Positions 44,543 through 54,226 of a DNA stretch of 64,000 nucleotides are shown piece after piece. The notes beneath the pieces were generated by a model. The model saw only the letters and a list, made by a program, of their open reading frames with translations. It was not told the DNA's origin and searched no databases. The stretch is taken from NCBI RefSeq assembly GCF_001426245.1, contig NZ_LMCM01000001.1, positions 498,625-562,624 on the forward strand, given 5' to 3'. A program made the translations under genes and the position numbers. Position 1 is the stretch's first letter. The number at the start of each line of letters is the position of its first letter. The stretch is from Phycicoccus sp. Root101. GTDB lineage: Bacteria > Actinomycetota > Actinomycetes > Actinomycetales > Dermatophilaceae.

Positions 44543-46059
44543 CGCCCCCGGGCTGCGGGGAGGCCGCTGTCGCGCAGCTTCTGGGCGATGATGCCGTTCA
44601 CCCGGACCGCCTCGTCGTGCGCGTCCTGGGCCGAGAATCCGACGACCTGGACCGAGACGATGACGTCGCCGAGACGCCGGGCAGCGATGTAGGTCGCCGA
44701 GTCCGCACCAGCGCCGCGCGACAGCCACGTCTGCTGGTCGTCCTCGCCGGGCCAGGCCTGGCGCTCCTGGGCCGGCAGCCACGTGCAGGGCCCGGTGTCC
44801 TGCTGCAGGCGGCGGAAGGCCTCCGGCCCGGTGCCCGCGGAGTAGCCGGTCACATTGATGTCGACGCTCGGGTCGGGGCCCTGTCCGTCCCCCGACCACG
44901 CGCTCTGCAGGGTCCCTGCGACAGGGTGGGGCGCCGCGTTCGCCTGGGCAACCCGGGCGGCAGGCAGTCCGCTCAGGTCGCAGAGCTGACCACTGGAGGC
45001 CGGGACGGTCCGGCCGTGGATGGCGTCACCGTGGTACCTCAGGCCGTGACCGAGCTCGGCGACCGTGGGCAGGACGTCGCCGAAGCGGTACTCCTCCGCA
45101 GCCACGAGGGGCGCGGCCGGGCTCGCGCCGGGCGCCGACGCGGCGTTGGGCGCGACAGTGCTTCTGCCCAGGGGCTGACCCAGGCCCGGTGGGAAGTCCA
45201 GCTGGCGCAGGTGGCCCACGGCCGAGTCCGCGAGCTCGGTCGCGGCACGCCGGGCGAGGGCGGGGTCGCCCGAGATCGCGGCACCGCTGACGAGCACGTC
45301 ACCGACCCGCGTCACCGCCATGGCCTGCGTGAAGGTGGTGTCGGCGACGGTGGAGGTCCCGACGAAGAGCACCGAGTCCTGCGCGTGGCCCGCCCACGTG
45401 ACGGCCTTCAGGTCGGGGCCGGGACCACAGGCGAGTGCGTCCGCCCGCAGGTCGCGCAGGGCGTCGGCCCCGGTCCCCGTCGTGAACCCCGCGAGCCCCA
45501 GGTGCGCTCCACCGCGACCCGGGCTCGACGAGAAGGTGAGGTCCCAGGACCGCCCGGCCACCGGCTGGCGACGGTCGGTGCGGACGTCCCACGTGCAGAC
45601 GCCTGCCGGACCCACGAGGTCCGCGTCCTCGTGGGAGAGCGGGGAGGCGTCGGTCGCCACGTCGCTCCCGGACGCGTTCGTGTCGTCAGGCTGCGTCTGC
45701 CCCTCCAGACCCGCGGGCCAGGGCGTGGCCACCGTGGTCGGGAACCGGTAGGCGAAGCCCTCCGAGCTCCCCACGAGCGAGGACCACCGCGCGTCCGTGG
45801 AGCCGGTGTGCGTGCTCACGGACAGGACCGTGCGGGCGGGACCGAAGGTCCCCGAACCGATCGCGACGGCGAGGACCGTCGCCGCGATGCCGGCCGTCAG
45901 CGCCGCGCCGCGCGCCGCAGCACGTCGCCGCCGCAGCGTGGTGGTGCGGGCCGCGATGCCTGCGGTCACCGCCTGCGTGTCCAGACCGCCTCGGGCCCGG
46001 GCACCGGCGAAGGTGTCGCGCAGCAGCGCCTCGAGCGCCTCGTCCTCGGTCGTCGTCAT
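44539..46059 (-). CDS. Membrane-anchored protein with duplicated extracytoplasmic domain, paired with sigma factor
   Basis: 506 aa. A short cytoplasmic N-terminus with a charged RRRRAAAR stretch is followed by one transmembrane helix (about residues 48-66), then about 435 extracellular residues that appear to be two copies of one domain. Each has a pair of Cys (GVCTWDV with ALACGPG; GQLCDLS with TGPCTWL) and a GDVxVS strand (RVGDVLVSG; RLGDVIVSV). It is not recognised as a classical anti-sigma factor, but its position immediately before and overlapping the sigma gene suggests it senses the cell envelope and controls that factor. Confidence 0.65.
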   Translation of the reverse strand: MTTTEDEALEALLRDTFAGARARGGLDTQAVTAGIAARTTTLRRRRAAARGAALTAGIAATVLAVAIGSGTFGPARTVLSVSTHTGSTDARWSSLVGSSEGFAYRFPTTVATPWPAGLEGQTQPDDTNASGSDVATDASPLSHEDADLVGPAGVCTWDVRTDRRQPVAGRSWDLTFSSSPGRGGAHLGLAGFTTGTGADALRDLRADALACGPGPDLKAVTWAGHAQDSVLFVGTSTVADTTFTQAMAVTRVGDVLVSGAAISGDPALARRAATELADSAVGHLRQLDFPPGLGQPLGRSTVAPNAASAPGASPAAPLVAAEEYRFGDVLPTVAELGHGLRYHGDAIHGRTVPASSGQLCDLSGLPAARVAQANAAPHPVAGTLQSAWSGDGQGPDPSVDINVTGYSAGTGPEAFRRLQQDTGPCTWLPAQERQAWPGEDDQQTWLSRGAGADSATYIAARRLGDVIVSVQVVGFSAQDAHDEAVRVNGIIAQKLRDSGLPAARGR

Positions 46060-46159
46060 GGGTCCCCCTCAGGTCGTGGCGGCTGCCTCGCAGCCTGTCA
46101 CCCACCAGACGCGGATCCCCCCTGCCCGCGTTACCCCACGCGGTCACCGACCCACGCGG

Positions 46160-46191
46160 ACACGGTATGCCGCGTGCGCGCCATACCGTGT
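46160..46191. terminator. Hairpin with GGTATGNCGCG arms
   Basis: ACACGGTATGCCGCG (46160-46174) and CGCGCCATACCGTGT (46177-46191) pair with one mismatch over 15 bp across a 2-nt gap. It sits between the 3-hydroxyacyl-CoA dehydrogenase stop and the start of the sigma-linked membrane gene on the same strand. The arms resemble those of the hairpin after ilvD. Confidence 0.6.
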
Positions 46192-46215
46192 GCCACCGCG
46201 CCGCGGGGCGGCCCG

Positions 46216-47994
46216 TCAGGCGTAGGTGCGGAAGCCGCGACCGGACTTGCGGCCGAGGTAGCCCGCGGTGACCAGGTGCTCGAGCAGCGGCGCCGGGGCG
46301 AACCCGCGCTCTCGGAACTCGAGGTAGAGCTCGCGCTGGATCGCCAGGGACACGTCGAGGCCGACGACGTCGAGCAGCTCGAACGGCCCCATCGGCAGGC
46401 CGCAGCCGGTCTTCATGGCGGTGTCGATCGCGTCGGCGGTCGCGTAGTTGGCCTCGAGCATCTTCACCGCGTCGTTGAGGTACGGGAAGAGGAGGGCGTT
46501 GACGATGAAGCCGGACCGGTCGCCACAGGTGACGGAGTGCTTGTCGAGGTCGGCGCACAGCTGCTCCACGGTGGCGACGACGTCGGGCGCGGTGGAGACC
46601 GTGTGGACGACCTCGACGAGCTTCATCACCTGCGCGGGGTTGAAGAAGTGCATGCCGATGACGTCCTGCGGCCGCGTGGTGGCGGCGGCGCACTCCACGA
46701 CCGGGAGCGAGGAGGTGGTCGTCGCGAGGATGGCGCCGGGCTTGCAGATCTCGTCGAGGTTCTCGAACAGCGCCCGCTTCACGGCGAGGTCCTCCAGCAC
46801 GGCCTCGACCACGAGGTCGACGGTGGCGAGGTCGTCGAGCGACGTGGACCCGGTCAGGTGCCGCAGCGCCTCGTCACGCGCCTCCTGCGTCAGCTTGCCG
46901 CGCTGGACGGCCTTCTCGAGCGACTTCTGCACGGCCGCGGTGACGGCGTCGACCTTGGACTGGCTGCGGGTGACGTAGGTGACGTCGAACCCGGCCTTGG
47001 CGAAGACCTCGATGATCCCGGTGGCCATCGTCCCCGACCCCACGACGCCCACGGTGCGCACCGTGCGGGTCGCCTCGTGGTCACCGCCGTCGGCGGCAGG
47101 GCTGAGGGCGTCGTCGACGAGCTGGGAGCTGCCCGGCTCGGCGTAGGTGTAGAAGCCGCGTCCGCTCTTGCGGCCCTTGAGGCCTGCGCTCACCATCTGC
47201 TTGAGGATCGGGCTGGGGGCGTGCAGCCGGTCGCGCCCCTGCTTGTACATCGTGTCGAGGATCTCGTAGGCCGTGTCGAGGCCGATGAGGTCCATGAGGG
47301 CGAGCGGGCCCATCGGGTAGCCACAGCCGAGCTTCATGGCCGCGTCGATGTCCTCGCGGCTGGCGTACCGGCTCTCGAACATGGCGACGGCGTGGTTGAG
47401 GTAGCCGAACAGCAGGGCGTTGGCGATGAAGCCCGCCTTGTCGCCGACCACCACCGGCTGCTTGCCGAGGCGCTGCGCGAGCGCCTTGACGTCCTCGAAG
47501 ACCTCGTCCTCGGTGACGACCGTGCGGATCACCTCGACGAACTGCAGGACCGGCGCCGGGTTGAAGAAGTGCATCCCGACGACGCGCTTGGGGTTGCTCG
47601 TGGCGACGGCGATCTCGGTGACCGACAGCGACGATGTGTTCGTGGCGAGGATCGCGTCGGGCCCGACCACGGCGTCGAGCTTGGCGAAGATCTCCTTCTT
47701 GAGGTGGAGGTGCTCCGGCACCGCCTCGATGACCAGCTGGCAGTCGGCGACCTCGTCCATGCTCGAGGTGAAGTGGACCCTGGCGTGCAGGTCGGCCTGG
47801 TCCTCGGCGGAGAGCTTGCCGCGGGATACGGCGCGGTCGGTGGAGTGCTGCAGGACGCCGCGGCCCTTGTCGACCGCGGCTTCGTCGACCTCGATCGCCA
47901 CCACGTCGATGGCGTTGCGGGCGAACACCTCCACGATGCCGGCACCCATGGTGCCCAGTCCGACGACAGCGACCTTGCTGAACTCACGAGCCAT
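46216..47994 (-). CDS. Tandem-duplicated 3-hydroxyacyl-CoA (3-hydroxybutyryl-CoA) dehydrogenase
   Basis: 592 aa made of two complete PaaH/Hbd-type units in one chain: residues about 5-285 and 315-592. Each has its own NAD motif (VVGLGTMGAGIVEVFA; VVGSGTMATGIIEVFA), the catalytic HFFNPA His (MHFFNPAPVLQFVEV; MHFFNPAQVMKLVEV) and the GRKSGRGF(Y/R)TYA ending. The canonical enzyme is a single unit of about 285 aa. Both active sites look intact, so this is a covalent dimer that should interconvert acetoacetyl-CoA and 3-hydroxybutyryl-CoA, feeding the ethylmalonyl-CoA pathway or PHB/fatty acid metabolism. Confidence 0.93.
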   Translation of the reverse strand: MAREFSKVAVVGLGTMGAGIVEVFARNAIDVVAIEVDEAAVDKGRGVLQHSTDRAVSRGKLSAEDQADLHARVHFTSSMDEVADCQLVIEAVPEHLHLKKEIFAKLDAVVGPDAILATNTSSLSVTEIAVATSNPKRVVGMHFFNPAPVLQFVEVIRTVVTEDEVFEDVKALAQRLGKQPVVVGDKAGFIANALLFGYLNHAVAMFESRYASREDIDAAMKLGCGYPMGPLALMDLIGLDTAYEILDTMYKQGRDRLHAPSPILKQMVSAGLKGRKSGRGFYTYAEPGSSQLVDDALSPAADGGDHEATRTVRTVGVVGSGTMATGIIEVFAKAGFDVTYVTRSQSKVDAVTAAVQKSLEKAVQRGKLTQEARDEALRHLTGSTSLDDLATVDLVVEAVLEDLAVKRALFENLDEICKPGAILATTTSSLPVVECAAATTRPQDVIGMHFFNPAQVMKLVEVVHTVSTAPDVVATVEQLCADLDKHSVTCGDRSGFIVNALLFPYLNDAVKMLEANYATADAIDTAMKTGCGLPMGPFELLDVVGLDVSLAIQRELYLEFRERGFAPAPLLEHLVTAGYLGRKSGRGFRTYA

Positions 47995-48049
47995 GCGGCG
48001 CAGTCTGTCAGAGCCACTCAGGAGGAGGGGAACCCGAGCAGCGTGACGG

Positions 48050-48454
48050 TCACCACTCGTGCCCGGAACCGATCAGGGCCGACTCCATGTGGAAGCGCTG
48101 CTCGGTCGACAGGCCACGGATGGCCGTGGGCACCGGGATGTCCACGGCGCGGCAGTAGTCGCGCAGGGTGTGGTCGTACGCCAGGCGGGCCGCCATCAGC
48201 CGCTCGGCCTTGTTGGGCAGGTCGGAGTGCTCGACGTAGCGCACGTGGTCGGCCAGGCGGCTGACCTCGAGGGCCACCAGGACGGGAGGGAGGGGTTCGG
48301 GCTTCACGCGTCGGCGGGCCCGACGGGCCTCCCACCGCTCGAGCAGGGGCCTCAGGAGCCGGGGCGGGATCCCGCTCGCGAGCCAGCGCAACGCCGTGCA
48401 GCAGACGGCGACGAAGACCGCCAGCCCGGCCGCGTTGCCCAGCAGGTTCCTCAT
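48050..48454 (-). CDS. Conserved-looking small membrane-anchored protein
   Basis: 134 aa, not recognised. One N-terminal hydrophobic helix (about residues 6-26), a basic stretch ([11 protein letters not shown]), then a helical soluble part ([30 protein letters not shown]). The ATG has AGGTGAG 5-11 nt upstream. It is divergent from nucS with a 123-bp gap and lies 55 bp before the 3-hydroxyacyl-CoA dehydrogenase on the same strand. Confidence 0.65.
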   Translation of the reverse strand: MRNLLGNAAGLAVFVAVCCTALRWLASGIPPRLLRPLLERWEARRARRRVKPEPLPPVLVALEVSRLADHVRYVEHSDLPNKAERLMAARLAYDHTLRDYCRAVDIPVPTAIRGLSTEQRFHMESALIGSGHEW

Positions 48455-48563
48455 GGGAGCTCACCTCACCTCGGACTTCGAGTGTGCGCCCGGATCTCGT
48501 CCTGCGCAATCAGGTGTTCGTCGCCATCGCCTCACCGGTTCGCCCGACCCCTGCGCGCCACCG

Positions 48564-48569
48564 TAGAGT
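48564..48569 (+). promoter_or_regulatory. -10 element of a leaderless nucS promoter
   Basis: TAGAGT, 8 nt, then GTG at 48578. No ribosome binding site. Confidence 0.45.
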
Positions 48570-48577
48570 CACCCTTC

Positions 48578-49273
48578 GTGCGACTGGTGATAGCGACGTG
48601 CTCGGTGGACTACGACGGTCGGCTCTCGGCCCACCTCCCCCTCGCGACGAGGCTGCTGCTGGTCAAGGCCGACGGTTCGGTGCTCGTCCACAGCGACGGC
48701 GGCTCGTACAAGCCGCTCAACTGGATGTCGCCGCCGTGCGCGATGGCCGAGGTCTCCCCCGAGGAGCACGAAGCCGCCGAGGGGGTCACGGCCGTGTGGC
48801 AGGTCCAGCACGCCAAGTCCGAGGACCGCCTCCGCGTGCTCATCCACGAGGTGCTGCACGACTCATCCCACCAGCTCGGCGTCGACCCGGGGCTGATCAA
48901 GGACGGCGTCGAGGCGCACCTCCAGAAGCTGCTGGCCGAGCACATCCACACCCTCGGTGAGGGCTGGACGCTGGTCCGCCGTGAGTACATGACGGCCATC
49001 GGGCCGGTGGACATCCTGTGCCGTGACGCCGGCGGCAGCTCCGTGGCCGTGGAGATCAAGCGTCGAGGTGACATCGACGGGGTCGAGCAGCTGACCCGCT
49101 ACCTCGAGCTGATGAACCGCGACCCGCACCTGGCCCCGGTCACCGGCATCTTCGCCGCCCAGGAGATCAAGCCCCAGGCCCGGACGCTGGCCACCGACCG
49201 CGGCATCCGTTGCGTGACCCTCGACTACGACGCGCTGCGCGGGATCGACGACACCACGACCCGCCTGTTCTGA
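48578..49273 (+). CDS. nucS: Endonuclease NucS (EndoMS), non-canonical mismatch repair
   Basis: 231 aa. NucS cleaves both strands at mismatches and replaces MutS/MutL in most actinobacteria. The N-terminal DNA-binding/dimerisation part ([41 protein letters not shown]) is followed by the RecB-like nuclease core with [18 protein letters not shown] and [12 protein letters not shown]. It ends in RLF, the short tail thought to bind the beta clamp. GTG 48578 matches the conserved N-terminus. Confidence 0.96.
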   Translation: MRLVIATCSVDYDGRLSAHLPLATRLLLVKADGSVLVHSDGGSYKPLNWMSPPCAMAEVSPEEHEAAEGVTAVWQVQHAKSEDRLRVLIHEVLHDSSHQLGVDPGLIKDGVEAHLQKLLAEHIHTLGEGWTLVRREYMTAIGPVDILCRDAGGSSVAVEIKRRGDIDGVEQLTRYLELMNRDPHLAPVTGIFAAQEIKPQARTLATDRGIRCVTLDYDALRGIDDTTTRLF

Positions 49274-49277
49274 GCGG

Positions 49278-49901
49278 TCACACCACGCTGCGGTCCAGCG
49301 AACCGGGCCAGCTCAGCACCCGGAAGCCGTCACCGTCGACCTCCACCTCGGCCGCCCCGCAGTTGGGCAGGAAGGCGCGCGCCACCAGGTCCTCACGGAC
49401 CGCGTCGCCGAGCCGGGGCAGGACGAACGACATGACGCCACCGTGCGAGAACACCAGGACCGTCTCGCCGCGGTGCTGGTCGGCGATCCCCTGCAGCGCC
49501 TCGCGGTAGCGCCGGAGGACCTCCGCCCCCGACTCGCCGCCGGGGATGAACCGGCCGCGATCGCCGTGCATCCAGGCCTTGAACACCGAGGCGAGCTCGG
49601 GGTCGTCGTGGGGACGGCCGGCGAGCGCCCCCACCGAGAACTCCTCGAGACCCTCGACCTGCACCGCGTCCACCCCCAGCAGCTCGGCGACCACCTGCCC
49701 CGACTCGACCGCGCGCTCGAGGGTGCTGGTGAAGACCCGGGCGACCCGCCTGTCCCGCAGGGACCGTGCCAGGTCGCGCACCTGCGCCCGCCCCCGGGGG
49801 CTGAGCCAGCCGCCCTCGTCCGAGAGCACCGAGGGGTGGCCGTACTCCGCGTCACCGTGCCGCGCGACGAGCAACGTCGCCGGGCAGTGCAGGTCGCTCA
49901 C
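49278..49901 (-). CDS. Histidine phosphatase (phosphoglycerate mutase-like)
   Basis: 207 aa. RHGDAEYG near residue 14 supplies the catalytic His and Arg, with ERAVES and the second His in VFSHGGVMSF. Family members include cofactor-dependent mutases, fructose-2,6-bisphosphatases and phosphomonoesterases; the substrate is unknown. GTG start at 49901 with TACCCT 6 nt upstream. It is convergent with nucS (4-bp gap) and divergent from merR. Confidence 0.85.
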   Translation of the reverse strand: MSDLHCPATLLVARHGDAEYGHPSVLSDEGGWLSPRGRAQVRDLARSLRDRRVARVFTSTLERAVESGQVVAELLGVDAVQVEGLEEFSVGALAGRPHDDPELASVFKAWMHGDRGRFIPGGESGAEVLRRYREALQGIADQHRGETVLVFSHGGVMSFVLPRLGDAVREDLVARAFLPNCGAAEVEVDGDGFRVLSWPGSLDRSVV

Positions 49902-49907
49902 GCTGCG

Positions 49908-49913
49908 AGGGTA
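49908..49913 (-). promoter_or_regulatory. -10 element of a leaderless histidine phosphatase promoter
   Basis: TACCCT, 6 nt, then GTG at 49901; overlaps a GGTATGCCGC word. Confidence 0.4.
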
Positions 49914-49993
49914 TGCCGCGTGCGGCGCTGCGGGTAGGCCCCGCGCTTGACCTCGCGCTTGACCTCGCGCCGTTGCGCGATGAGCATCGGTGG

Positions 49994-50380
49994 GTGACCT
50001 TCACCATCGCCGAGGCGGCCCAGCGCACCGGTCTGACCGCCCACACCCTGCGCTACTACGAGCGCGACGGCCTGCTCCTCGACGTCGTCGACCGCGCCCC
50101 CTCGGGACACCGGCGCTACACCGAGGACGACGTCACGTGGATCACCATGCTCACCCGCCTGCGTGCCACGGGTATGCCGATCCGCGAGGTCCGCACCTAC
50201 GCCGACCTCGTGCGTGGCGGGGACGGCAACGAGCGCGAGCGGCTGGAGCTCCTGCTCACCCACCGCGAGAAGGTGCTCGCCGACCTCGAGGAGGTCCGGG
50301 CGCACCTCGAGGCCATCGACACGAAGATCGAGCTCTACCGCTCCCGGCTCGCCCGACCCGCCCGTCGCCGCTCCGCCTGA
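49994..50380 (+). CDS. MerR-family transcriptional regulator
   Basis: 128 aa. The winged helix-turn-helix ([26 protein letters not shown]) is followed by a HRRYTEDDV wing and a coiled-coil dimerisation helix. No cysteine metal-binding loop is present, so it is of the small-molecule/stress-sensing type. It is followed by an aldo/keto reductase whose promoter carries the typical MerR dyad with a 19-bp spacer. GTG at 49994 was selected because the helix-turn-helix begins there. The upstream DNA repeats CTTGACCTCGCG twice. Confidence 0.9.
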   Translation: MTFTIAEAAQRTGLTAHTLRYYERDGLLLDVVDRAPSGHRRYTEDDVTWITMLTRLRATGMPIREVRTYADLVRGGDGNERERLELLLTHREKVLADLEEVRAHLEAIDTKIELYRSRLARPARRRSA

Positions 50381-50419
50381 CCGACCTGACCCGACCCGCC
50401 CGCCCGGGTACCGCCCCGC

Positions 50420-50450
50420 TTGACTTGGAGCGCACTCGAAGTCGGAGAGT
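50420..50450 (+). promoter_or_regulatory. MerR-type promoter of the aldo/keto reductase
   Basis: -35 TTGACT (50420-50425), a 19-bp spacer, and -10 GAGAGT (50445-50450). The spacer holds the dyad ACTTGGAGCG/CACTCGAAGT (50423-50442, 8 of 10 positions symmetrical). The over-long spacer and dyad are hallmarks of MerR-activated promoters. The -10 ends 7 nt before the ATG, implying a leaderless mRNA. Confidence 0.8.
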
Positions 50451-50457
50451 GGAGCCC

Positions 50458-51477
<1,020 letters not shown>

Positions 51478-51490
51478 GCCGACACCCCCA

Positions 51491-51527
51491 CGGAGGGGCC
51501 GACGCGTACGCCGCGTCGGCCCCTCCG
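51491..51527. terminator. Bidirectional hairpin between AKR and aldolase genes
   Basis: CGGAGGGGCCGACGCG (51491-51506) and its complement (51512-51527) give a perfect 16-bp stem with a 5-nt loop, between convergent genes. No U-tract. Confidence 0.8.
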
Positions 51528-51544
51528 AGCGTGGGTTCGCCCCG

Positions 51545-52378
51545 TCAGCGCAGGGCGAGGAGCTCGAGCAGGCGCGCCGCCTCGGCCCGCATCGCCGAAC
51601 GGGCCGGTCCGAGGTACCTGCGGCTGTCCACGAGCCGGGCATCGGACTCGAGGTGGTGGCGCACGGCTCCGGTGAACACGCTGGACAGGTGGGTCGCGAT
51701 GTTGACCTTGGTCATGCCGGCCCGCACCCCAGCCACCAGGCCGTCGTCCGGCACGCCGGAGGACCCGTGCAGGACCAGCGGGACCGGCACCGCGGCGCGG
51801 ATCGCCGCCACCAGCTCGAGGTCGAGCGCGGCGGTGCGCTCGGTCATCGCGTGGGAGGAGCCGACAGCCACGGCCAGCGCGTCGACCCCGGTGTCGAGCG
51901 CAAACCTTTGTGCCTCAACGGGATCCGTCCGCACACCTGGGGCATGGACACCGTCCTTGCCGCCGATCTCGCCCAGCTCGGCCTCCACATCGACGCCCCG
52001 CTCGTGGCAGAGCGAGACGACCTCCCGCGTCGTGGAGCGGTTCGCGGCGTCGTCGAGGGTCGACCCGTCGAACATCACCGACGTGAACCCGAGGTCGAGC
52101 GACTCGCGGACCAGGTCGACCGACACGGCGTGGTCGAGGTGGAGCACCACCGGCACGGACGCCCGCTCGGCCAACGTCCTGGTGGCCGCGGCCAGCGGTG
52201 CGAGCGAACCGTGCCACGCGACGGTGTTCTCACTGATCTGGAGGACGACGGGCAGCCCCACGTCCTCGGCCGCGCCGACCAGCGCCTCGGCGTGCTCGAG
52301 GTGGATCACGTTGAAGGCGCCCAGCCCCCGGCCCCGGTCTCGCGCAGGGCCCAGCACCTCGGTCAACGGCACGAGCAC
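51545..52378 (-). CDS. Class II aldolase (tagatose/fructose-bisphosphate type)
   Basis: 277 aa zinc-dependent aldolase of the GatY/KbaY/FbaA family, splitting a ketohexose 1,6-bisphosphate to DHAP and G3P. Zinc and base residues are in HLDHAVS (about residue 83), the HGSSGVPDD segment (His) and GMTKVNIATHL. Short length and neighbours (PfkB kinase, SIS enzyme, deacetylase) favour tagatose-1,6-bisphosphate. GTG 52378 is 2 nt after the PfkB stop. Last gene of the amino-sugar operon. Confidence 0.85.
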   Translation of the reverse strand: MLVPLTEVLGPARDRGRGLGAFNVIHLEHAEALVGAAEDVGLPVVLQISENTVAWHGSLAPLAAATRTLAERASVPVVLHLDHAVSVDLVRESLDLGFTSVMFDGSTLDDAANRSTTREVVSLCHERGVDVEAELGEIGGKDGVHAPGVRTDPVEAQRFALDTGVDALAVAVGSSHAMTERTAALDLELVAAIRAAVPVPLVLHGSSGVPDDGLVAGVRAGMTKVNIATHLSSVFTGAVRHHLESDARLVDSRRYLGPARSAMRAEAARLLELLALR

Positions 52379-52380
52379 GG

Positions 52381-53310
52381 TCAGTCCTCCAGGGTCTCGA
52401 CGCGGACGGTCGGCCGCAGTCGTTCGATGTCTCGGGGGTCGACGGATCCGGCGACGGGTTGCAGGACGGCCGCGGCGGACCACGCCACGGCGTCGGCAAC
52501 TCCGGACGCCCAGTCCGACCCGCGCGCGAGGGCGACCGCGAGCGCGGCCACGGCCGCGTCGCCGGCACCCGTGGCGTTGCCGCGCAACCTCGCCCCGAGC
52601 CGCGCCCGGACGACCTCGCCGGTGGGCGCCACGGCCATGATCCCGTCGGCTCCCAGGGAGACCACCACGTGGCGGGCGCCCCTGTCCTGCAACAGCTTCG
52701 CTCCCATCGCGGGGTCGTCGACCCCGGTGGCCCCGCGCAGCTCCTCACGGTTCGGCTTGACGACGTCCGGGGACGCCGCGAGGGCGCCGAGCAGTGCCGC
52801 TCTCGAGGCGTCGACGACGACCGGCACGCCGGCGTCCCGCCCCACCGTCGTCAGGTCGGCGAAGGCATGGTCGGGCACGCCCGGCGGCAGGCTGCCTGAC
52901 GCGACCAGCACCGTCACGGGGAGGTCGTCGAGCAGGGCCGCGACGTGGTCGAGCAGACCACCCCAGGCTCCGCCGGGCCACGGTGGACCGGGCTCGTTGA
53001 ACGCCGTCGCCTCGCCGTCCTCCCCACTCACCACGGTGGTCGTGCGCCGGGTCGGCGTGGCTGCGCGCGCGAACCGGTGGGGTATGCCGCGACGGTCGAG
53101 GTCCGCGCGCACCTGGTCACCCGTCGGGCCGCCGACGACCCCGGTGACGAGCACGTCGTGGCCGAGCAGGTGCAGCACCGACGCGACGTTGATGCCCTTG
53201 CCACCGGCCACCTCGTGGACCGCGAGCACCCGGTGGCTCTCGTGCACGGCCAGCCGCTCGACGTCGTAGGTCACGTCGAGGGCGGGGTTGGGGGTGACGG
53301 TGAGGATCAT
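52381..53310 (-). CDS. PfkB-family kinase, tagatose-6-phosphate/1-phosphofructokinase type
   Basis: 309 aa ribokinase-fold sugar kinase. The substrate loop is AGGKGINVASVLHLLG (about residue 35) and the anion hole/catalytic base is GNATGAGDAAVAALA near 247-261; the start is TPNPALD, typical of LacC/FruK. In this locus it should phosphorylate tagatose 6-phosphate at C1, ahead of the aldolase. Fructose 1-phosphate is the alternative substrate. The ATG at 53310 overlaps the ROK stop (ATGA). Confidence 0.85.
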   Translation of the reverse strand: MILTVTPNPALDVTYDVERLAVHESHRVLAVHEVAGGKGINVASVLHLLGHDVLVTGVVGGPTGDQVRADLDRRGIPHRFARAATPTRRTTTVVSGEDGEATAFNEPGPPWPGGAWGGLLDHVAALLDDLPVTVLVASGSLPPGVPDHAFADLTTVGRDAGVPVVVDASRAALLGALAASPDVVKPNREELRGATGVDDPAMGAKLLQDRGARHVVVSLGADGIMAVAPTGEVVRARLGARLRGNATGAGDAAVAALAVALARGSDWASGVADAVAWSAAAVLQPVAGSVDPRDIERLRPTVRVETLED

Positions 53311-54224
53311 GAGAGGTCCCAGGCCAGTGCGGCCGCGCCGAGGCACCCGGCCCGCTCCCCCAGCTGCGCCCGCTCGATGGTGGGCGCCCGCTGGAACGTC
53401 AGCCGGGACGCGACGGCGGCCCGCAGCGGACCCAGCAGGGTCTCACCGCTCTGTGCCAGCCCACCACCGACGAGGACCCGCTCGACCCCCGTCAGGGTCA
53501 CGGTGAGGGTCACGGCCCGGGCCAGCGCCTCGACGGCGACCCCCCACACCTCGACGGCGAGCGGGTCGCTGGCGTCGACCAGGGAGGCGATCCGGTCGGC
53601 GCCGACGGGGCCGCCCGCGACGGGAACCGACAGCGCGGCATACCGGCGCTCCACGGCAGCCGCGGAGGCGACCGCCTCGAGGCACCCGTGGGCACCGCAC
53701 CCGCAGAGCGGACCGTCGGGCTCCACGACCACGTGCCCGAGCTCGCCGGCCCACCCGTCGGCCTCGACGACGCGGCCGTCGAGCATGAGGGCTCCGGCGA
53801 TGCCCGTGCCGACGGGCAGGAACAGGACGTTGCGTGCGCCGGAGGCCGCGCCCCAGCGCACCTCCGCCACGAGCCCGGCGCGCACGTCGTGGCCCAGCGC
53901 CACCGGCAGCCCGAGCAGCTCCGTCAGGGGACCTGACACGGGAAGGTCCCGCCATCCGAGGTTGGCCGACCAGCGGGCCACCCCCGCGGAGCCGTCCACC
54001 AGGCCGGGGACGACGACGCCACACGCACCGACCTCGTGCCGGCTGCCGGCGCTGTCGCGCAGGTCGCGCACCAACCCGGCGACCTGGCCGACGAGGACAC
54101 CCTCGACCGCGGCGCCGGGCACGGTGGGCACGGTCCGGGACTCGACCTCGTGGCCGGCGGCGTCGACCAGCGCGGCCTTGACCCTGGTGCCGCCGACGTC
54201 CACGGCGGCCACGACCTGCGCCAC
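53307..54224 (-). CDS. ROK-family sugar kinase
   Basis: 305 aa. The N-terminal ATP motif is DVGGTRVKAALVD, the catalytic region is LPVALGHDVRAGLVAE, and the ROK zinc motif is PLCGCGAHGCLEA (about residue 158). No N-terminal DNA-binding domain, so it is a kinase and not a repressor. In this locus the likely substrate is N-acetylgalactosamine or N-acetylglucosamine entering unphosphorylated through the ABC transporter. GTG 54224 lies 2 nt after the DeoR stop. Confidence 0.85.
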   Translation of the reverse strand: MAQVVAAVDVGGTRVKAALVDAAGHEVESRTVPTVPGAAVEGVLVGQVAGLVRDLRDSAGSRHEVGACGVVVPGLVDGSAGVARWSANLGWRDLPVSGPLTELLGLPVALGHDVRAGLVAEVRWGAASGARNVLFLPVGTGIAGALMLDGRVVEADGWAGELGHVVVEPDGPLCGCGAHGCLEAVASAAAVERRYAALSVPVAGGPVGADRIASLVDASDPLAVEVWGVAVEALARAVTLTVTLTGVERVLVGGGLAQSGETLLGPLRAAVASRLTFQRAPTIERAQLGERAGCLGAAALAWDLS

Positions 54225-54226
54225 GC

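Noticed and set aside
44617-48264. Open + strand frame of 1215 codons opposite the sigma-linked gene, the dehydrogenase and the hypothetical gene
   Set aside because: It is antisense to well-supported genes, has no recognisable domain and a composition (R, G, D, H-rich) typical of GC-rich shadow frames.
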